NCBI GenBank assembly: GCA_013215945.1
Contig: JABSOM010000016.1
Coordinates: 1 to 64,000, forward strand
Reading direction: 5' to 3'
From: Campylobacteraceae bacterium
Lineage (GTDB): Bacteria; Campylobacterota; Campylobacteria; Campylobacterales; Arcobacteraceae
Length of the DNA stretch: 64,000 bases
Below, in pieces: positions 63,962-64,000 of the stretch; the stretch's first letter is position 1, and every line of letters begins with the position of its first letter. The notes under the pieces are model-generated. The model did not search any database. It was not told where the DNA came from and worked only from the letters and a program-made list of their open reading frames with translations. A program made the translations under genes and the position numbers.

Positions 63962-64000
63962 ATGACAAATACAAAAAGTGTTTTAGTTTTATTAGCAAGT
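63962..64000 (+). CDS. start of a gene cut by the window end, possibly DJ-1/PfpI family
   Basis: ATG with a good GGAG ribosome site opens a frame of 13 codons to the window edge (MTNTKSVLVLLAS). The hydrophobic strand after a short polar start is like the first strand of DJ-1/PfpI proteins, but this is too little to assign. Confidence 0.35.
   Translation, partial: MTNTKSVLVLLAS

Overview
The window looks like a chromosome segment of an Arcobacter-like member of the Campylobacterota. The base composition is very AT-rich (roughly 30% G+C by eye). Genes are tightly packed, with frequent ATGA and TAATG overlaps. ThrS appears to lack the N-terminal TGS domain, and MlaA, MlaC and an MMPL transporter sit together in one operon. 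These are family-level resemblances read from the sequence; no search was run. There are no insertion sequences, phage genes or CRISPR arrays.

Layout: 1-3.1 kb holds the tail of an HxlR-type regulator, a CHASE3-GGDEF diguanylate cyclase and a fatty acid desaturase. 3.4-13.05 kb is a complete nitrate assimilation cluster on the plus strand: NarK-type transporter, a PP2C phosphatase/Ser-Thr kinase fusion, a 4Fe-4S/DmsC-like membrane fusion, molybdopterin nitrate reductase NasA, and nitrite reductase NirB and NirD. Two matching palindromes (TGTATA-N5-TATACA) lie upstream of narK and of the iron-sulfur/membrane gene. A mobA gene near 58.6 kb would serve the molybdenum enzyme. truD converges on the cluster across a shared terminator.

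14.5-17.7 kb carries a DUF2249-like protein, a 12-helix heme-copper/NnrS-like membrane protein and a DUF59 Fe-S assembly factor, followed by a divergent leucyl/phenylalanyl-transferase-like protein. 17.8-21.6 kb is mlaA, mlaC and an HpnN-like MMPL transporter. Next come a second diguanylate cyclase, gamma-glutamyltransferase, a 39-codon membrane peptide gene, and four tRNA genes (Pro, His, Arg, Lys) behind a consensus promoter. 25.3-32.2 kb is mostly accessory: two peptidase-like enzymes, lipoproteins, secreted proteins of unknown function and an AraC regulator. 32.3-39.9 kb is housekeeping (aminotransferase, CutA, NAD(P)HX repair, SUI1, TsaD, Dxr, CdsA), with an odd duplication at the tsaD start.

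39.9-51.6 kb is the most notable region. It is a divergently transcribed aryl-polyene-like biosynthetic cluster: dehydratase, chain-length-factor-like ketosynthase, ketosynthase and ACP on the minus strand; dehydratase, glycosyltransferase, acyltransferase, aromatic amino acid ammonia-lyase, ketoreductase, membrane protein, LolA-like carrier, MMPL exporter and AMP-ligase on the plus strand. Together they could make a lyase-derived aryl starter, extend it on one ACP to a conjugated polyene, attach it to a lipid and export it to the outer membrane. The cluster is compact: one full ketosynthase and one ACP are visible.

51.7-55 kb contains an inverted pair of paralogous lipoproteins, a NFACT/RqcH gene and a decayed copy of that gene's 3' end. 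55-64 kb is translation and envelope housekeeping: thrS-infC-rpmI-rplT, mobA, leuC, lspA, glmM, rpsT, prfA and a DUF1653 protein, with the first codons of another gene at the window edge.
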